Positions 26,838-37,184 of a DNA stretch of 64,000 nucleotides are shown piece by piece. This DNA comes from Lutibacter citreus (lineage in GTDB: Bacteria; Bacteroidota; Bacteroidia; Flavobacteriales; Flavobacteriaceae). The DNA lies in assembly GCF_003260195.1 (NCBI RefSeq), contig NZ_QEIH01000004.1:310001-374000 (forward strand). The letters run 5' to 3'. Each line of letters begins with the position of its first letter. The stretch's first letter is position 1. Made by a program: the position numbers and the translations under genes. The notes beneath the pieces were generated by a model that was given only the letters and a program-made list of their open reading frames with translations, did no database searches and had not been told where the DNA came from.

Positions 26838-28379
26838 TTATAAATGATATCCTGTTTTAACTTTACTATCTCTTGTTTCATTATATAATTTCAATAATTT
26901 TTGAACTTTATTTTTATACTTAGAATTATTGATGAAATTAAATTCTTCGTGTTCCCAAATATTATTATTTAAATTAAATAAAGCAATTGGAGTTCTTGTT
27001 TTATATGTTTTGTCTTTTTTATCAAATTGAATAATTAATTTCCAACCGTCTTTTATAATCATTCCTTCTTTCCCAGACCCTCCTTGTATAATAGTAAATG
27101 ATCTTGATTTTACTTTCTTTTCTTGATTTAAAACTGGTAATAAGTTGTAAGAATCTAATGCTTCTCCTTCTTGAATTTCACTTCCTGAAATTGCTGCAAT
27201 CGTAGCCATAATATCTGTTCCTAAAACTGGTTGACTAGCTATTGTTTGTGCTTTAATTTTGTTTGGCCAAGAAACAATAAAAGGAACTCTACTTCCCCCT
27301 TCATAAGGATCATTTTTGCAACCTCTGTAAATATCACTTGGTTCGTGTCTTGCATCCCAAGTGTCTCCATCTGTATGTAAACCTCCATTATCTGAAGTAA
27401 AAATAAATACTGTATTTTCATAGATACCTTGACTTTTTAATTCATCAACCAACATTTTCATTTGAACGTCTAACTCCTTCACCATATCCAAATGTTTTGA
27501 TGGCGTTGTTCCTTTAATTTTTATACCATCAAGTTCATCTGGCGCCATATGAGGCGTATGAACAGCTTGTGAACAATAATACATAAAAAATGGTTTTTCT
27601 TTATTCGCATTAATTTTTATGTAATCAACTGCTTTACTAACAATTAGCGGACCTATTTCACTTGGATTCCATTTAGAGTCTCCCAATCCTTCATTTTTAT
27701 CCAATTCATATCCTAAACGCTCGCAATAAGCAGCATCAATTAAACCTATTAAAGATTTCTCATGTAGCGGATACCATTCATCATTTTCATAAGCTGCATA
27801 AGGTACGTTTTGAATACCTGAAGGCAATGTAAAACTATAATCAAACCCATTTTGCTTTGGTCCGCCTGATACTATTTTAGATATATCAATATTTAGTTTA
27901 ACTTTCTTCCCTCCATTTAAATCAAATATTTTATTAGGATCATTTTTATCTCTAAACCCAGTTCCTAAATGCCATTTTCCAAAGAAAGCAGTATTGTAAT
28001 CAGCTTTTTTCATTAACCTTCCTAAAGTTAGAGTTTCAGGTGTAAACACACCTTTTGCATAACCAGACCAAACTCCCCAAGGTAAAGGACTACGATAATT
28101 ATAATTACCTGTCATTATTGAATATCTTGAAGTTGCACATAAGGACGCCGGAGCGTGTGCATTGGTAAATAGCATACCATTTTCAGCAATTTTATCAATA
28201 TTTGGAGTTTCAATAATAATTTTCGGGTTATGCATTCTTCTATATTTAGAAACATCTCCAACCCCCAAATCATCCGCTAACACAACTATAACATTAGGCT
28301 TAATATTCTTTTTTTGCGCATTTACTGAAAACAATAACAGCATTAATAGTAACGTAATTCCTGATTTAAATAACTTCAT
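26838..28379 (-). CDS. S1 family sulfatase with Thr in the formylglycine motif
   Basis: The 513-residue protein has a signal peptide ending SVNAQ. Sulfatase landmarks are VVLADDLGVGD, FFGKWHLGTGF and FIFTSDNGGLHTDGD. The modification site is Cys81 in CATSRYSIMTG. The usual core is C-x-P/A-x-R, so Thr at the third position is a departure from the commonest form. It still fits a C-x-x-x-R frame and may be tolerated by the maturase. The insert with NGGKKVKLNIDISK before the substrate pocket is long. Probable role: sugar sulfate ester hydrolysis in the periplasm. It is 10 bases downstream of the large BNR-repeat protein, as second gene of the 32129-20002 operon. Confidence 0.87.
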   Translation of the reverse strand: MKLFKSGITLLLMLLLFSVNAQKKNIKPNVIVVLADDLGVGDVSKYRRMHNPKIIIETPNIDKIAENGMLFTNAHAPASLCATSRYSIMTGNYNYRSPLPWGVWSGYAKGVFTPETLTLGRLMKKADYNTAFFGKWHLGTGFRDKNDPNKIFDLNGGKKVKLNIDISKIVSGGPKQNGFDYSFTLPSGIQNVPYAAYENDEWYPLHEKSLIGLIDAAYCERLGYELDKNEGLGDSKWNPSEIGPLIVSKAVDYIKINANKEKPFFMYYCSQAVHTPHMAPDELDGIKIKGTTPSKHLDMVKELDVQMKMLVDELKSQGIYENTVFIFTSDNGGLHTDGDTWDARHEPSDIYRGCKNDPYEGGSRVPFIVSWPNKIKAQTIASQPVLGTDIMATIAAISGSEIQEGEALDSYNLLPVLNQEKKVKSRSFTIIQGGSGKEGMIIKDGWKLIIQFDKKDKTYKTRTPIALFNLNNNIWEHEEFNFINNSKYKNKVQKLLKLYNETRDSKVKTGYHL

Positions 28380-28388
28380 TTTATAGTA

Positions 28389-31300
28389 TTATAATTTTAT
28401 AAATTTTCCTGATTTTTTTTCTGAATTTTTCATAATGGAATATAAATACACTCCTGATCCTAATGATGATAAATCTATATTGTTTTTTAAAACACCTTTA
28501 TAATGTTTAAGTAACTTACCTTCAGTAGAATATATTTTCAACTCACTTTCTTTTGTTAGTCCTTTTATAAATAAAACATCTTTCACTGGATTTGGAAATA
28601 ATTGCACACCTAAAGTAGATATATCAATCTTTTCTGAATATTTACCCTGACAATCCTTGGCTGTTTTAACAATTAAATTATTAATTCCATTTTCCAATTC
28701 AAGATCTAAATTAGATGCTGAAGTAATTATTGTTTTTTCATTAAGAGTCACATAATATTTTGAAGCTCCTTTTAGATAAATTGAAACTTTTTGAGAACTT
28801 TTATTTACTGTTGAAGAAACTTTTAATGCATCTGGTTCTGTAATATTTATTGTATAACAACCTTCAAAAGAAGGAATTTCATCTACTTTTATACAAATAT
28901 TATAAACCCCTGTATCTAAATCTTCAAAAGTAAAATTTTTAGTAAATGAGGCTTCTTTATCAATTGAATTCCCTTTTAAATTTACCGTATAGTTAAATTC
29001 TTTCCTTGCTACAATTTCAATAATCCCATTATTGCTTGAACTGCAAGTTTCACTGGTTGCTTTAATTTTAAAATTGTTTGTTGGAATAGTTTCTTCTTCC
29101 ACAATTACATCGGTATCTGTAGCAACATACCAACCACTACCATATGTAGAAACATAATATTTACCAGGAACGTTATTATTAATTGCTATGTCATTAATTC
29201 TATCTGATTGTCCGTTGCCCTTATTAATTTTAGCCCAAGTTTCGCCACCATCTTTTGAAAGATAAGTTCCTGGGTTTTTATAATTAGCGTTGTTATTACC
29301 TAAAGTTGAAATTAAAATTGTTTTTGAATCATAATTAGCGGTTTCAACTCTAAATACCCATGGATAATCGAAAAGACGTTCCCAAGTAGCCATTTTATCT
29401 CTGCTCACCCATAAACCTCCTTCATGTTCATCCCACCAACTGTGGCCAGTTGTAATATAAACTAGTCCGTCATTTGCAAAATGAATATCATTTACACCAT
29501 ATTTAACAAGGTGATTAGATACTGATGTTACTTCATTCCAAGTTTCACCTCTATCAACAGATTTAAACAAACCGCCATTAGTACCTTGAACTGTAGCATA
29601 TAACACACTTGAATTTACGGGGTCAAAAGCTAAAGAAGTTACATCAAGCGAACTTGGTAAACCTGTATTTGGTTTTGTCCAAGTTACACCTCCATCTTTA
29701 GATTTAAATATTCCAAATTCACCAACAGAATTTCCTACATATTGTATTTTACCAGATTCCTTTGGCACACAGAAATACATATAATTTGGATTATCCTCAG
29801 CAAATATTAAATTTAATTGATGAATAGATTGATCTCCTCCACCTGCTGATTCTGTCCATTTTGGAATAGGTGTGCCTATATGTTCCCAATTCACACCTGC
29901 ATCCTTAGACCTATATAATTTACCCTGCCCCGCTTGTCTAAAAAATAAGGCATAATGAATATTAATATCGGTTGGATGAATTGCATAATTACTTAATGAT
30001 TGTTCATCTTCTAAAATTTTATAAGAAGTTGCTCCTTGCGCTCCTACTCTTACCTTACCACCTTCATTATTTGTAACCCATAATGTATTTTCCCCCGCTG
30101 AACAAAACACTTTATCTTTAATTAATTTATGTTGAAAAAACCCGTGACCTGGAACATTACTATTACCCGCCCCAACATAACTTTCAGTCCCTGGAGTAAT
30201 TTCTTTATCATCAATATCAACCCAAGTATCACCACCATTGTAAGACATTAGTGAAATTTTCGCCATTTGTGTATGCAAAACTGTTCCATCTGAATTAAAG
30301 CGCATAAAATTACACGATTTTCTTTCATAATCATCCCTATCCATCCAATGTTTTAGATATTTAATAGAAACATTACTTCCGGTTGGATTCCCTCTTCCTT
30401 TCCAATATGCTATATCATTTCCTCCATTCCAATTTTTACCATTTCTAAATGTAACATACCAATTTACTCCTCCATCTTTAGATCTCCACATCTGCCCAGG
30501 TTTAAAGTTATTTTCTGAAGCATTTGAATACATATTATTCACATAAATATTATTAGGATCTTTAGGGTCAACAGTAATAGTATTAAACCGTTGCGTAATA
30601 CTTGTTGGTAAAGTTGAATATTTACTTTCCGCATTTGTAATTCCAAAGAAAAAATTAATTGTTTTATAATAACTACTTTTTATTTGGCTATTACCGCTAA
30701 ACTGAGACATATCTAAAGCTATATTCCCATTTACTTTTTGCCAAGTTTCACCTCTATCTATACTTTTAAAAATACCCCCAGATGAATCTGCTACTGTATT
30801 TCCATTAGCCTTCCACATAACACTACTAATCACATAAAAAGTTAAGTTCCCAGTAGTAGCATCATGATGCATTACAAAAGAACGTAATACATCTAAACCA
30901 TTTTGTTCTACTGTTTTTTTTACCCAATTTAGTCCGCCATTTATACTTTTATAAAAACCATAATTTGTTGAAGCATACACTACTGATGAGTTTTCAGGAT
31001 CAACAAGAATAGTCTCAATATCAGCTTTTGTATCTAAACCTGTATTCTGTAAAGTCCAACTTTGACCTTTATCTGTACTTTTCCATATTTTCCCTTCACT
31101 TTTATCATCCGTATAAGTTCCGTGTGGTTTTGCTTTGGAGAATAATATACGACCAAGATTTCTCATTCTTCCAGCGCCAACATACCATATATTTTCATTA
31201 CTAGGATCAACTGCTACACATGATAAAAAGGCTCCTCCAAATTTATTTTGTAGTTCCCAAGTTTTACCTTTATTGGTAGAATGAAAAAGCCCTTTATTAT

Positions 31301-32129
31301 TTTCATCCGTACAAAAACCATAATCAGGGTTTTGCCTTGAATAGTCCATTGAAGTAAAATCTCTTGGACCTCTTATCCCAGTTCCATAAGATGGAGCGTC
31401 TGGATTCATTATTGTCTCATATGTATATCCTTTATCAGTTGAACGGTAAGCATTTCCCATGTTTGGAGCAATATACAGTACATCTGAATCAGTAGGGTGC
31501 CATAATGCAGATTTGTTATTACCACTCATACCAGGTCCAAATTGTTGCCATACAACACTTGGGTCAGACTCTACATCTTTAGTTCTTAAGGAATTAAAAA
31601 AAGCAGATTCATTTACAACTTCTTCAACCAAAAAATCATCAAAATAAAACTCTCCTGTTCCATCATCATTTGATCTTATAGAAAATAAAATATATCCACC
31701 AGCCTCTTCAATTGTTGAAGTATAATTTACAGAATACTTTACCCATTCAGAGCTCGACAACGTTAGATTTATTTGACCTACTTTGCTTCCTTCACTAGAA
31801 AATATTTTAATATTTGGTTCTGAATTTGTTCCAGCAACTATTGCTTTATAATAAAATGAAATATTATAAGTAGCTCCATTTTTCCATTTAATATTTTTTG
31901 GTGTCCATAAATTTCCTTTTTGACCAGCTAGGTTAAATTTCATATGAAAACCTTTTTCCCCTTGGTATTTTGAGTCTGAGTTAATTTCAAACTTAGAAAG
32001 TCCTATACCACTTGAATCTGAAAGCCAATCTGTATTTAAATCATTTTCAAATCCGCTACTAAATTCTTGCGCTATTATTGAAAATGGAAGCAATAAAATA
32101 ACAAGTACTATATTTAATAAATTCTTCAT
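28389..32129 (-). CDS. Large T9SS-secreted BNR-repeat protein with N-terminal CBM-like domain
   Basis: The 1246-residue protein has a signal peptide (about 1-20, ending IIAQ). A beta-sandwich of the CBM4/9 type (about 22-165) follows, with FENDLNTDWLSD, NGATYNISFYYKA and GEFYFDDFLVEE. About twelve BNR/Asp-box motifs (SxDxGxTW) lie between about 230 and 1000, among them STNKGKTWEL, STDKGQSWTL, SKDGGVNWYV, SKDGGVTWTK and SVDRGETWNE. Two Ig-like modules and a T9SS sorting domain (LFPNPVKDVLFIKGL to the C-terminus) complete it. The repeat architecture is that of sialidase/GH74/VPS10 beta-propellers, probably two linked propellers. I cannot assign a CAZy family. It is the first gene of an operon with two sulfatases and a GH2, and the only T9SS-exported protein seen, so it is a candidate cell-surface or secreted endo-enzyme or binding protein. 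Confidence 0.8.
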   Translation of the reverse strand: MKNLLNIVLVILLLPFSIIAQEFSSGFENDLNTDWLSDSSGIGLSKFEINSDSKYQGEKGFHMKFNLAGQKGNLWTPKNIKWKNGATYNISFYYKAIVAGTNSEPNIKIFSSEGSKVGQINLTLSSSEWVKYSVNYTSTIEEAGGYILFSIRSNDDGTGEFYFDDFLVEEVVNESAFFNSLRTKDVESDPSVVWQQFGPGMSGNNKSALWHPTDSDVLYIAPNMGNAYRSTDKGYTYETIMNPDAPSYGTGIRGPRDFTSMDYSRQNPDYGFCTDENNKGLFHSTNKGKTWELQNKFGGAFLSCVAVDPSNENIWYVGAGRMRNLGRILFSKAKPHGTYTDDKSEGKIWKSTDKGQSWTLQNTGLDTKADIETILVDPENSSVVYASTNYGFYKSINGGLNWVKKTVEQNGLDVLRSFVMHHDATTGNLTFYVISSVMWKANGNTVADSSGGIFKSIDRGETWQKVNGNIALDMSQFSGNSQIKSSYYKTINFFFGITNAESKYSTLPTSITQRFNTITVDPKDPNNIYVNNMYSNASENNFKPGQMWRSKDGGVNWYVTFRNGKNWNGGNDIAYWKGRGNPTGSNVSIKYLKHWMDRDDYERKSCNFMRFNSDGTVLHTQMAKISLMSYNGGDTWVDIDDKEITPGTESYVGAGNSNVPGHGFFQHKLIKDKVFCSAGENTLWVTNNEGGKVRVGAQGATSYKILEDEQSLSNYAIHPTDINIHYALFFRQAGQGKLYRSKDAGVNWEHIGTPIPKWTESAGGGDQSIHQLNLIFAEDNPNYMYFCVPKESGKIQYVGNSVGEFGIFKSKDGGVTWTKPNTGLPSSLDVTSLAFDPVNSSVLYATVQGTNGGLFKSVDRGETWNEVTSVSNHLVKYGVNDIHFANDGLVYITTGHSWWDEHEGGLWVSRDKMATWERLFDYPWVFRVETANYDSKTILISTLGNNNANYKNPGTYLSKDGGETWAKINKGNGQSDRINDIAINNNVPGKYYVSTYGSGWYVATDTDVIVEEETIPTNNFKIKATSETCSSSNNGIIEIVARKEFNYTVNLKGNSIDKEASFTKNFTFEDLDTGVYNICIKVDEIPSFEGCYTINITEPDALKVSSTVNKSSQKVSIYLKGASKYYVTLNEKTIITSASNLDLELENGINNLIVKTAKDCQGKYSEKIDISTLGVQLFPNPVKDVLFIKGLTKESELKIYSTEGKLLKHYKGVLKNNIDLSSLGSGVYLYSIMKNSEKKSGKFIKL

Positions 32130-32270
32130 TAATCTTAATTTATTGAGATCTCTTTATTAGAAATGTAAATTTAATACTAAGGTCCAATATTAATAACCCC
32201 ATATGGAATATTTTATACAACAAATGTCTTATTTAATAAACCATAACTGTTAATTATTTTAATAATATAA

Positions 32271-32329
32271 TTTCAAGTAATTCCTTTTGAAGAGTGTTTG
32301 ATTGTAATTACATTTGGTTTCAAGTAATT
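32271..32329. promoter_or_regulatory. Repeated 12-mer in a divergent promoter
   Basis: The string TTTCAAGTAATT occurs at 32271-32282 and again at 32318-32329 on the same strand, 47 bp apart. The palindrome GTAATTAC lies between them. The location is the 253-base region dividing the minus-strand BNR-repeat operon from the plus-strand epimerase gene, so a regulator of either operon could bind it. No cognate protein is identified. Confidence 0.35.
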
Positions 32330-32382
32330 AAGTTCTCTAAATTTAATTTCTACCTAATTCACCAACCTAAACAAATAACACT

Positions 32383-33513
32383 ATGAAACTAGAAGCGCAG
32401 CACTCTTCATCTCTTTTAAAATATTGTTCATTATATATAATCTGTATAATTATGTTTATTGGTTGTAAGTCTCATAAACAGGATGTATTAAAAGAAAATT
32501 GGGGTGAAGTAAATGGAAAACCTGCTTTTTTATACACACTATCTAATAACAACCGTATGACTGTTAAACTTACAAATTACGGAGGAATTATTACCTCAAT
32601 TTTAGTCCCAGATAAAAATGGTATTTCAGAAGATGTAGTTTTAGGATTTGATAATTTACAACAATACTTAGACCCAAATCCTTGTTTTGGTGCAACTATT
32701 GGACGATATGCAAATAGAATTAGAGGAGGAAAGTTTACAATTGACAGCATTAATTATCAACTAAAACAAAATGACAAAACACATTGTTCTCATGGAGCAA
32801 ATGAATTTGACAGATCTCTTTGGGATGGAGAAATTATAAAAAACAAACTGGGAAAAGGAATAAAATTTCATCATTTTTCAAAAGATGGCACTAATGGATT
32901 TCCCGGTAATTTAAACGTTTATGTTACTTATACACTAACCGAAAACAATGCAATTCATGTTCAATTTGAAGCAACTACAGATAAGAGTACACATGTAAGC
33001 CTAACTCAACATAGCTACTTTAATTTAACCGCTTTAAAAGATAAAATTTACAATCACAAAATTCAGATAAAAGCAGATAATTATACTGAAATAGATGAAG
33101 ATATTGTTCCTACGGGAAAAATATCAACCGTTTTAAATACAGATTGGGACTTAACAAAAATGACAAGAATTGGTGACAACATTCATAAATTAAATCACGG
33201 GGGCTATCACTATTGCTATATTTTTAACAAACCATTAAACAAATTAGAAGAAGTTATTAAAGTAATTGAACCTACTTCTGGAAGAACTTTAACCGTTTCT
33301 ACAACACAACCTAGTGTACAGTTTTATTCAGGAAATTCAATTGGGAGTTTTACCGGAAAAAATAGCATTCAATATGGTCAACATGATGCTTTTTGTTTAG
33401 AAACTGAACATTTACCAGATAGTCCAAATCAATCAAATTTCCCTTCCACTTTATTAAACCCGGGAGAAAAATATAATGAAGTTGTAATTTACGATTTCGG
33501 TGTAATTAAATAA
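32383..33513 (+). CDS. galM: Aldose 1-epimerase (mutarotase), lipoprotein
   Basis: The 376-residue protein has a lipobox (MFIGC at about 29). GalM landmarks are LTNYGGIITSILVPDKNG, GATIGRYANRIRGGKF, HGANEFDRSLWDG, TQHSYFNLT (catalytic His) and LETEHLPDSPNQSNFPS (catalytic Glu), with full family length. It interconverts alpha and beta anomers of hexoses such as galactose. Periplasmic membrane-anchored copies are frequent in Bacteroidota glycan loci, where they speed mutarotation of released sugars. It is divergent from the BNR-repeat operon and is followed after 8 bases by the GH67/GH20-like gene, so the two are probably co-transcribed. Confidence 0.92.
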   Translation: MKLEAQHSSSLLKYCSLYIICIIMFIGCKSHKQDVLKENWGEVNGKPAFLYTLSNNNRMTVKLTNYGGIITSILVPDKNGISEDVVLGFDNLQQYLDPNPCFGATIGRYANRIRGGKFTIDSINYQLKQNDKTHCSHGANEFDRSLWDGEIIKNKLGKGIKFHHFSKDGTNGFPGNLNVYVTYTLTENNAIHVQFEATTDKSTHVSLTQHSYFNLTALKDKIYNHKIQIKADNYTEIDEDIVPTGKISTVLNTDWDLTKMTRIGDNIHKLNHGGYHYCYIFNKPLNKLEEVIKVIEPTSGRTLTVSTTQPSVQFYSGNSIGSFTGKNSIQYGQHDAFCLETEHLPDSPNQSNFPSTLLNPGEKYNEVVIYDFGVIK

Positions 33514-33521
33514 AAAAAGAT

Positions 33522-35699
33522 ATGAATTTAAGAATTATTTCAGCATTACTGTTAATTATTACAATCTCTTGTACTACAAGCAAAAAAGTCGATTTTAAAT
33601 ATGACACTGAAAACCAAAAAATTGAGTTTGCAGTTCAGCAATTAAAAAAAGCTCTTGAAGGGAATGAAAAATTTGATTCGAATTATAAAAATATAACATT
33701 TGAATTTTTATTAAAACCTAATGAAATTGCTTCAGAAGGATTTACCATATCAGAAAACAATGGTAAAATAACTATCACAGCTTCAGACTCTAATGGATTA
33801 ATGTATGGAGGATTTGAAATCGCCGAGCAAATTACACTTCACGGAAAAATTTCTGAAATAAAAAAAGAACCGTATATAAAAAAGCGCGGAATAAAATTTA
33901 ACATCCCTTTGGATGCAAGAACTCCGAGTTATGATGATACAGGAGATGCAGCTCAAGAAAATTATGCAGAAATGTGGGAATGGGAATTTTGGGAAGAATA
34001 CCTAGATAAATTGGCAATTGACAGGTACAACACATTAACATTATGGAATCCACACCCTTTCCCTTCAATGATTAAAATGCAAAACTATCCAGACATAGCT
34101 TTAAATGATGTTTATGTAACTACCTTAAAACCAAAAGGACTGGAAAGTGAGTGGGCTGAACCTCAAATGGTTTCTACAAATACTGTTGAAAATGTAAAAT
34201 TGGTTAAAAAGATATCTATTGAGGAAAAAATTGCATTTTGGCAAAAAGTAATGGAACATGCAAAGAATAGAGGAATTGACATCTATTTTTTCACTTGGAA
34301 TCTTTGTGCTAATGGTGCTGCAAAACCTCTTAAGCCATTTTATAGAACCTATAACCAACCAATTTGGGATGAGGAACCTGGCAAATATGGCATTACTAAT
34401 CAAATGGACAACCCTATAAATGTTGCTTATTATAGAGAAGCTGTTAAAACGTTCTTACTTACATACCCAAATGTTAAAGGAATTGGAGTTACCGCCGGTG
34501 AACATATGAAAGATGTTGCTGGTGATTACACAAGAGAACAATGGATTTGGGAAACATACGGACAAGGTATTTTAGACGCAAAAAAAGAACAGCCTAATAG
34601 AAAAATTAATTTTATTCACCGAGTTTGGAATACTAATTTAAAAAAAGTAATGAAGTATTGGAAGGATTATCCAGATTCATTTGATGCTAGTTATAAGTAT
34701 GCCAAGGCTCGTTTATACTCATCTCCTTTTTTGAATTTTGCAGATGAGCATATTGAAGCGATGAAAGAGTTTAAATTGAAATCTTGGTGGAATTTACGTA
34801 ATGATGATATTTTTGTATATCGTTGGGGAGATCCAGACTATGTTAGATCATTTATTGGGCATTTTCAAAAAGAACATACAATTGGATTCTATATGGGATC
34901 AGATGGATATGTTTGGGGTAAAGAATTTAATAGTAAAAACCCAAAATTATCTGGAGAATTAGAGATAAACAAACACTGGTTTAACTCTATGCTTTGGGGA
35001 AGATTGTCTTACGACAACTCTCTTAAAAACAACTTTTTTATAGACAAGCTTAAAAATCATTATCCAGGAACAGATGCAAATATTTTGTTTACCACTTGGC
35101 AAACGGCATCTAAAATTATCCCAAAAGTGAATTGTTACCACTGGCAAAACTGGGATTATCAATGGTCTGTTGAAGCTTGTATTGATGTAAGAAATGGGTT
35201 TCACAATGTAGAAATGTTTATGAATAATCCAACCTTAGTAGATAGTAATATGCTAAGTCCTAATGCCTATGTAAAAGGGGTAAATGATAAATCTTTATCC
35301 AATGAAATCACTCCATACCAAATTGCTAAAGAGTTAAATAATTTTGCAGATGAAACAATTTCAGGTGTTCAAAAAATAATTAGTACAAATGAAACTGCCG
35401 AATTAATCACCTTAAAAGATGATATGTTAGCAATGGCTTATTTAGGCAAATATTACGCATCTAAAATTGAAGCAAGTACAGAATTAGCATTCTTAAAAGC
35501 TACTAAAGTAGAATCACACAGAGCAAAAGCCATAACACATCTTGAAAAGGCTCTTGAATATTGGACTGAATATACATTAATATCAGAAAAAAACTATCGC
35601 CCTCAAATGTTAGCTAGAACAAAAGAATTGGATTGGAGAATGCGATTAAAAGATGTTGAAAAAGATATTGAAATTGCGAAAAACATAAAATTCGACTAA
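33522..35699 (+). CDS. GH67/GH20-like lipoprotein of unknown specificity
   Basis: The 725-residue lipoprotein has lipobox TISC. The first about 125 residues form a GH67N/GH20b-type alpha-beta domain (QNQKIEF-like start, ITASDSNGLMYGGFEIAEQI), as found before the barrel in alpha-glucuronidases and hexosaminidases. A TIM-barrel-like region follows (about 130-560) with KKRGIKFNIPLDARTPS, YNTLTLWNPHPFPSM, GIDIYFFTWN, GIGVTAGEHM (a Glu candidate for catalysis), SWWNLRNDDIFVYRWG and TIGFYMGSDGYVWG. A helical C-terminal domain (about 590-725) ends the protein. I cannot assign a CAZy family. An alpha-glucuronidase-like role would fit uxaC, but this is inference. It follows galM in the same operon and ends at a clear terminator. 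Confidence 0.7.
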   Translation: MNLRIISALLLIITISCTTSKKVDFKYDTENQKIEFAVQQLKKALEGNEKFDSNYKNITFEFLLKPNEIASEGFTISENNGKITITASDSNGLMYGGFEIAEQITLHGKISEIKKEPYIKKRGIKFNIPLDARTPSYDDTGDAAQENYAEMWEWEFWEEYLDKLAIDRYNTLTLWNPHPFPSMIKMQNYPDIALNDVYVTTLKPKGLESEWAEPQMVSTNTVENVKLVKKISIEEKIAFWQKVMEHAKNRGIDIYFFTWNLCANGAAKPLKPFYRTYNQPIWDEEPGKYGITNQMDNPINVAYYREAVKTFLLTYPNVKGIGVTAGEHMKDVAGDYTREQWIWETYGQGILDAKKEQPNRKINFIHRVWNTNLKKVMKYWKDYPDSFDASYKYAKARLYSSPFLNFADEHIEAMKEFKLKSWWNLRNDDIFVYRWGDPDYVRSFIGHFQKEHTIGFYMGSDGYVWGKEFNSKNPKLSGELEINKHWFNSMLWGRLSYDNSLKNNFFIDKLKNHYPGTDANILFTTWQTASKIIPKVNCYHWQNWDYQWSVEACIDVRNGFHNVEMFMNNPTLVDSNMLSPNAYVKGVNDKSLSNEITPYQIAKELNNFADETISGVQKIISTNETAELITLKDDMLAMAYLGKYYASKIEASTELAFLKATKVESHRAKAITHLEKALEYWTEYTLISEKNYRPQMLARTKELDWRMRLKDVEKDIEIAKNIKFD

Positions 35700-35704
35700 T
35701 TAAA

Positions 35705-35744
35705 ATGAGTTCGATATTAATAGAAATAACTATATCGAACTCAT
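35705..35744. terminator. Bidirectional terminator hairpin
   Basis: The arms ATGAGTTCGATAT (35705-35717) and ATATCGAACTCAT (35732-35744) are exact reverse complements with a 14-base loop. The hairpin lies between the convergent GH67/GH20-like gene and the sulfatase gene at 35751, and should end both operons. Confidence 0.8.
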
Positions 35745-35750
35745 CTTAAA

Positions 35751-37178
35751 TTAATTATTATTTTGAGCCATTTTTTCCTTAAGCAACACTTTTAATTCTT
35801 CAGTGATTTTAGGGTTTTCAACAGCGATATTTTTAGTTTCATAAACATCATTTAAATGATTGTATAATTCCATTTCACCATTTTTGTGCAATGTAAACCT
35901 ATACGTAGCTGTTCTAATGGTATGTACTCCATTTCTATAAGAAAATGCAACATGCCCTTTTCTTTTTGGATTCTTAAGCTGTGATTTTAAAGAAACTCCA
36001 TTTGCAAATTCAGGTAATTTCACCCCTGTTAAGTCACACAATGTTGGAAAAATATCTACAGTTTCAACAATTGCATTGGTGCTTTTTCCTTTCTTTTTTA
36101 ACGATGGATATAAAATAATTAATGGTGAATGCACTCCTTCTTCAAATAAATTATGTTTTCCCCAAATAGCGTGATCGCCTAAATTCCATCCGTGATCTCC
36201 CCACAAAACAACAATTGTATTTTTATCCGCTCCTGTTTCTTTTAATTTTGAAATAATTCTTCCAACTTGAGCATCTGCATAACTTACACAAGCCGCATAA
36301 TGTCTTCTAACCTCTTCAGCAAACTCTTTATCTTCATTTGGATTCTTTCCCCAACTGTTATATTGCTTAAACTCCCCCGATCCGTGCCAAGTTGAAGTTC
36401 CTTTTGGTTTTTCAGGACTTGGAATTGCAGGTATTTCAACACCATCATATAAGTCTAAATATTTTTTAGGCGCACCAAACGGTAAATGAGGTCTAATAAT
36501 TCCAACAGCTAAAAAGAATGGTTTATCTCTATCGCTAGTTAATTCATCCAACTGATTTAAAGCTTCGTTTGTAATATGCCCATCTGGGTAAGTAGTGTCT
36601 GGACCTTCAACAGATTGATAAACGTCCATTTCATTAGGTTTCACTCTAATTTCTCCGTTAGCTAATCCATGCATTCCGCCTCTTGGATGTTCCCATTCCG
36701 CAACTGGCATTAAATGTTTATCCCAAGCATTTGGCATTTCAATTACATTTGGATCATCCCAATTCTTACCACCTCTTCCTCCTGGATGGTGAGAAACTTT
36801 ACCTACGGAAACTGTTGTATATCCATTGTTACGAAACCATTCAGGCATACTAGGATTAATTTCATCCGGTTTTTTAGCCATTGTTTTTGCTCTTAAAAAC
36901 AAAGCCTGATTGTTCCAAGTGCCATACATTCCTGTTAGCATTGTATACCTTGAAGCTCCACAAGTAGGAGAATTCACATAATGGTTTTTAAATGCTCTTC
37001 CTTCACTAGCCAGTTTATCAATATTTGGAGATTTAATATAAGAAGCCCCAAAAGAAGCTAATTCTGGGCGTAAATCATCAATACAAATTAGTAAAATATT
37101 TTTTTGCTTTTTCGATTGAGCAATTAATGAAACACTTAAAGTTCCTATTAAAAGCAATACAATTTTAAAATATTTCAT
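35751..37178 (-). CDS. S1 family sulfatase, iduronate-2-sulfatase-like (S1_7 type)
   Basis: The 475-residue protein has a signal peptide ending SLIAQ. Motifs are [14 protein letters not shown], Cys73 in [11 protein letters not shown] (formylglycine), [30 protein letters not shown], and [24 protein letters not shown]. The DLRPEL start and the GDHGWxLGDHxxWGKHxLFE string are typical of iduronate-2-sulfatases and their algal-polysaccharide relatives. S1_7 members include enzymes acting on uronate or galactan sulfates. The length is complete. It is the last gene of an operon with GH2, DUF1080 and the GH105 fusion, 6 bases after the last. A role on a sulfated uronate-containing oligosaccharide is plausible. 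Confidence 0.9.
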   Translation of the reverse strand: MKYFKIVLLLIGTLSVSLIAQSKKQKNILLICIDDLRPELASFGASYIKSPNIDKLASEGRAFKNHYVNSPTCGASRYTMLTGMYGTWNNQALFLRAKTMAKKPDEINPSMPEWFRNNGYTTVSVGKVSHHPGGRGGKNWDDPNVIEMPNAWDKHLMPVAEWEHPRGGMHGLANGEIRVKPNEMDVYQSVEGPDTTYPDGHITNEALNQLDELTSDRDKPFFLAVGIIRPHLPFGAPKKYLDLYDGVEIPAIPSPEKPKGTSTWHGSGEFKQYNSWGKNPNEDKEFAEEVRRHYAACVSYADAQVGRIISKLKETGADKNTIVVLWGDHGWNLGDHAIWGKHNLFEEGVHSPLIILYPSLKKKGKSTNAIVETVDIFPTLCDLTGVKLPEFANGVSLKSQLKNPKRKGHVAFSYRNGVHTIRTATYRFTLHKNGEMELYNHLNDVYETKNIAVENPKITEELKVLLKEKMAQNNN

Positions 37179-37184
37179 TCTTAA

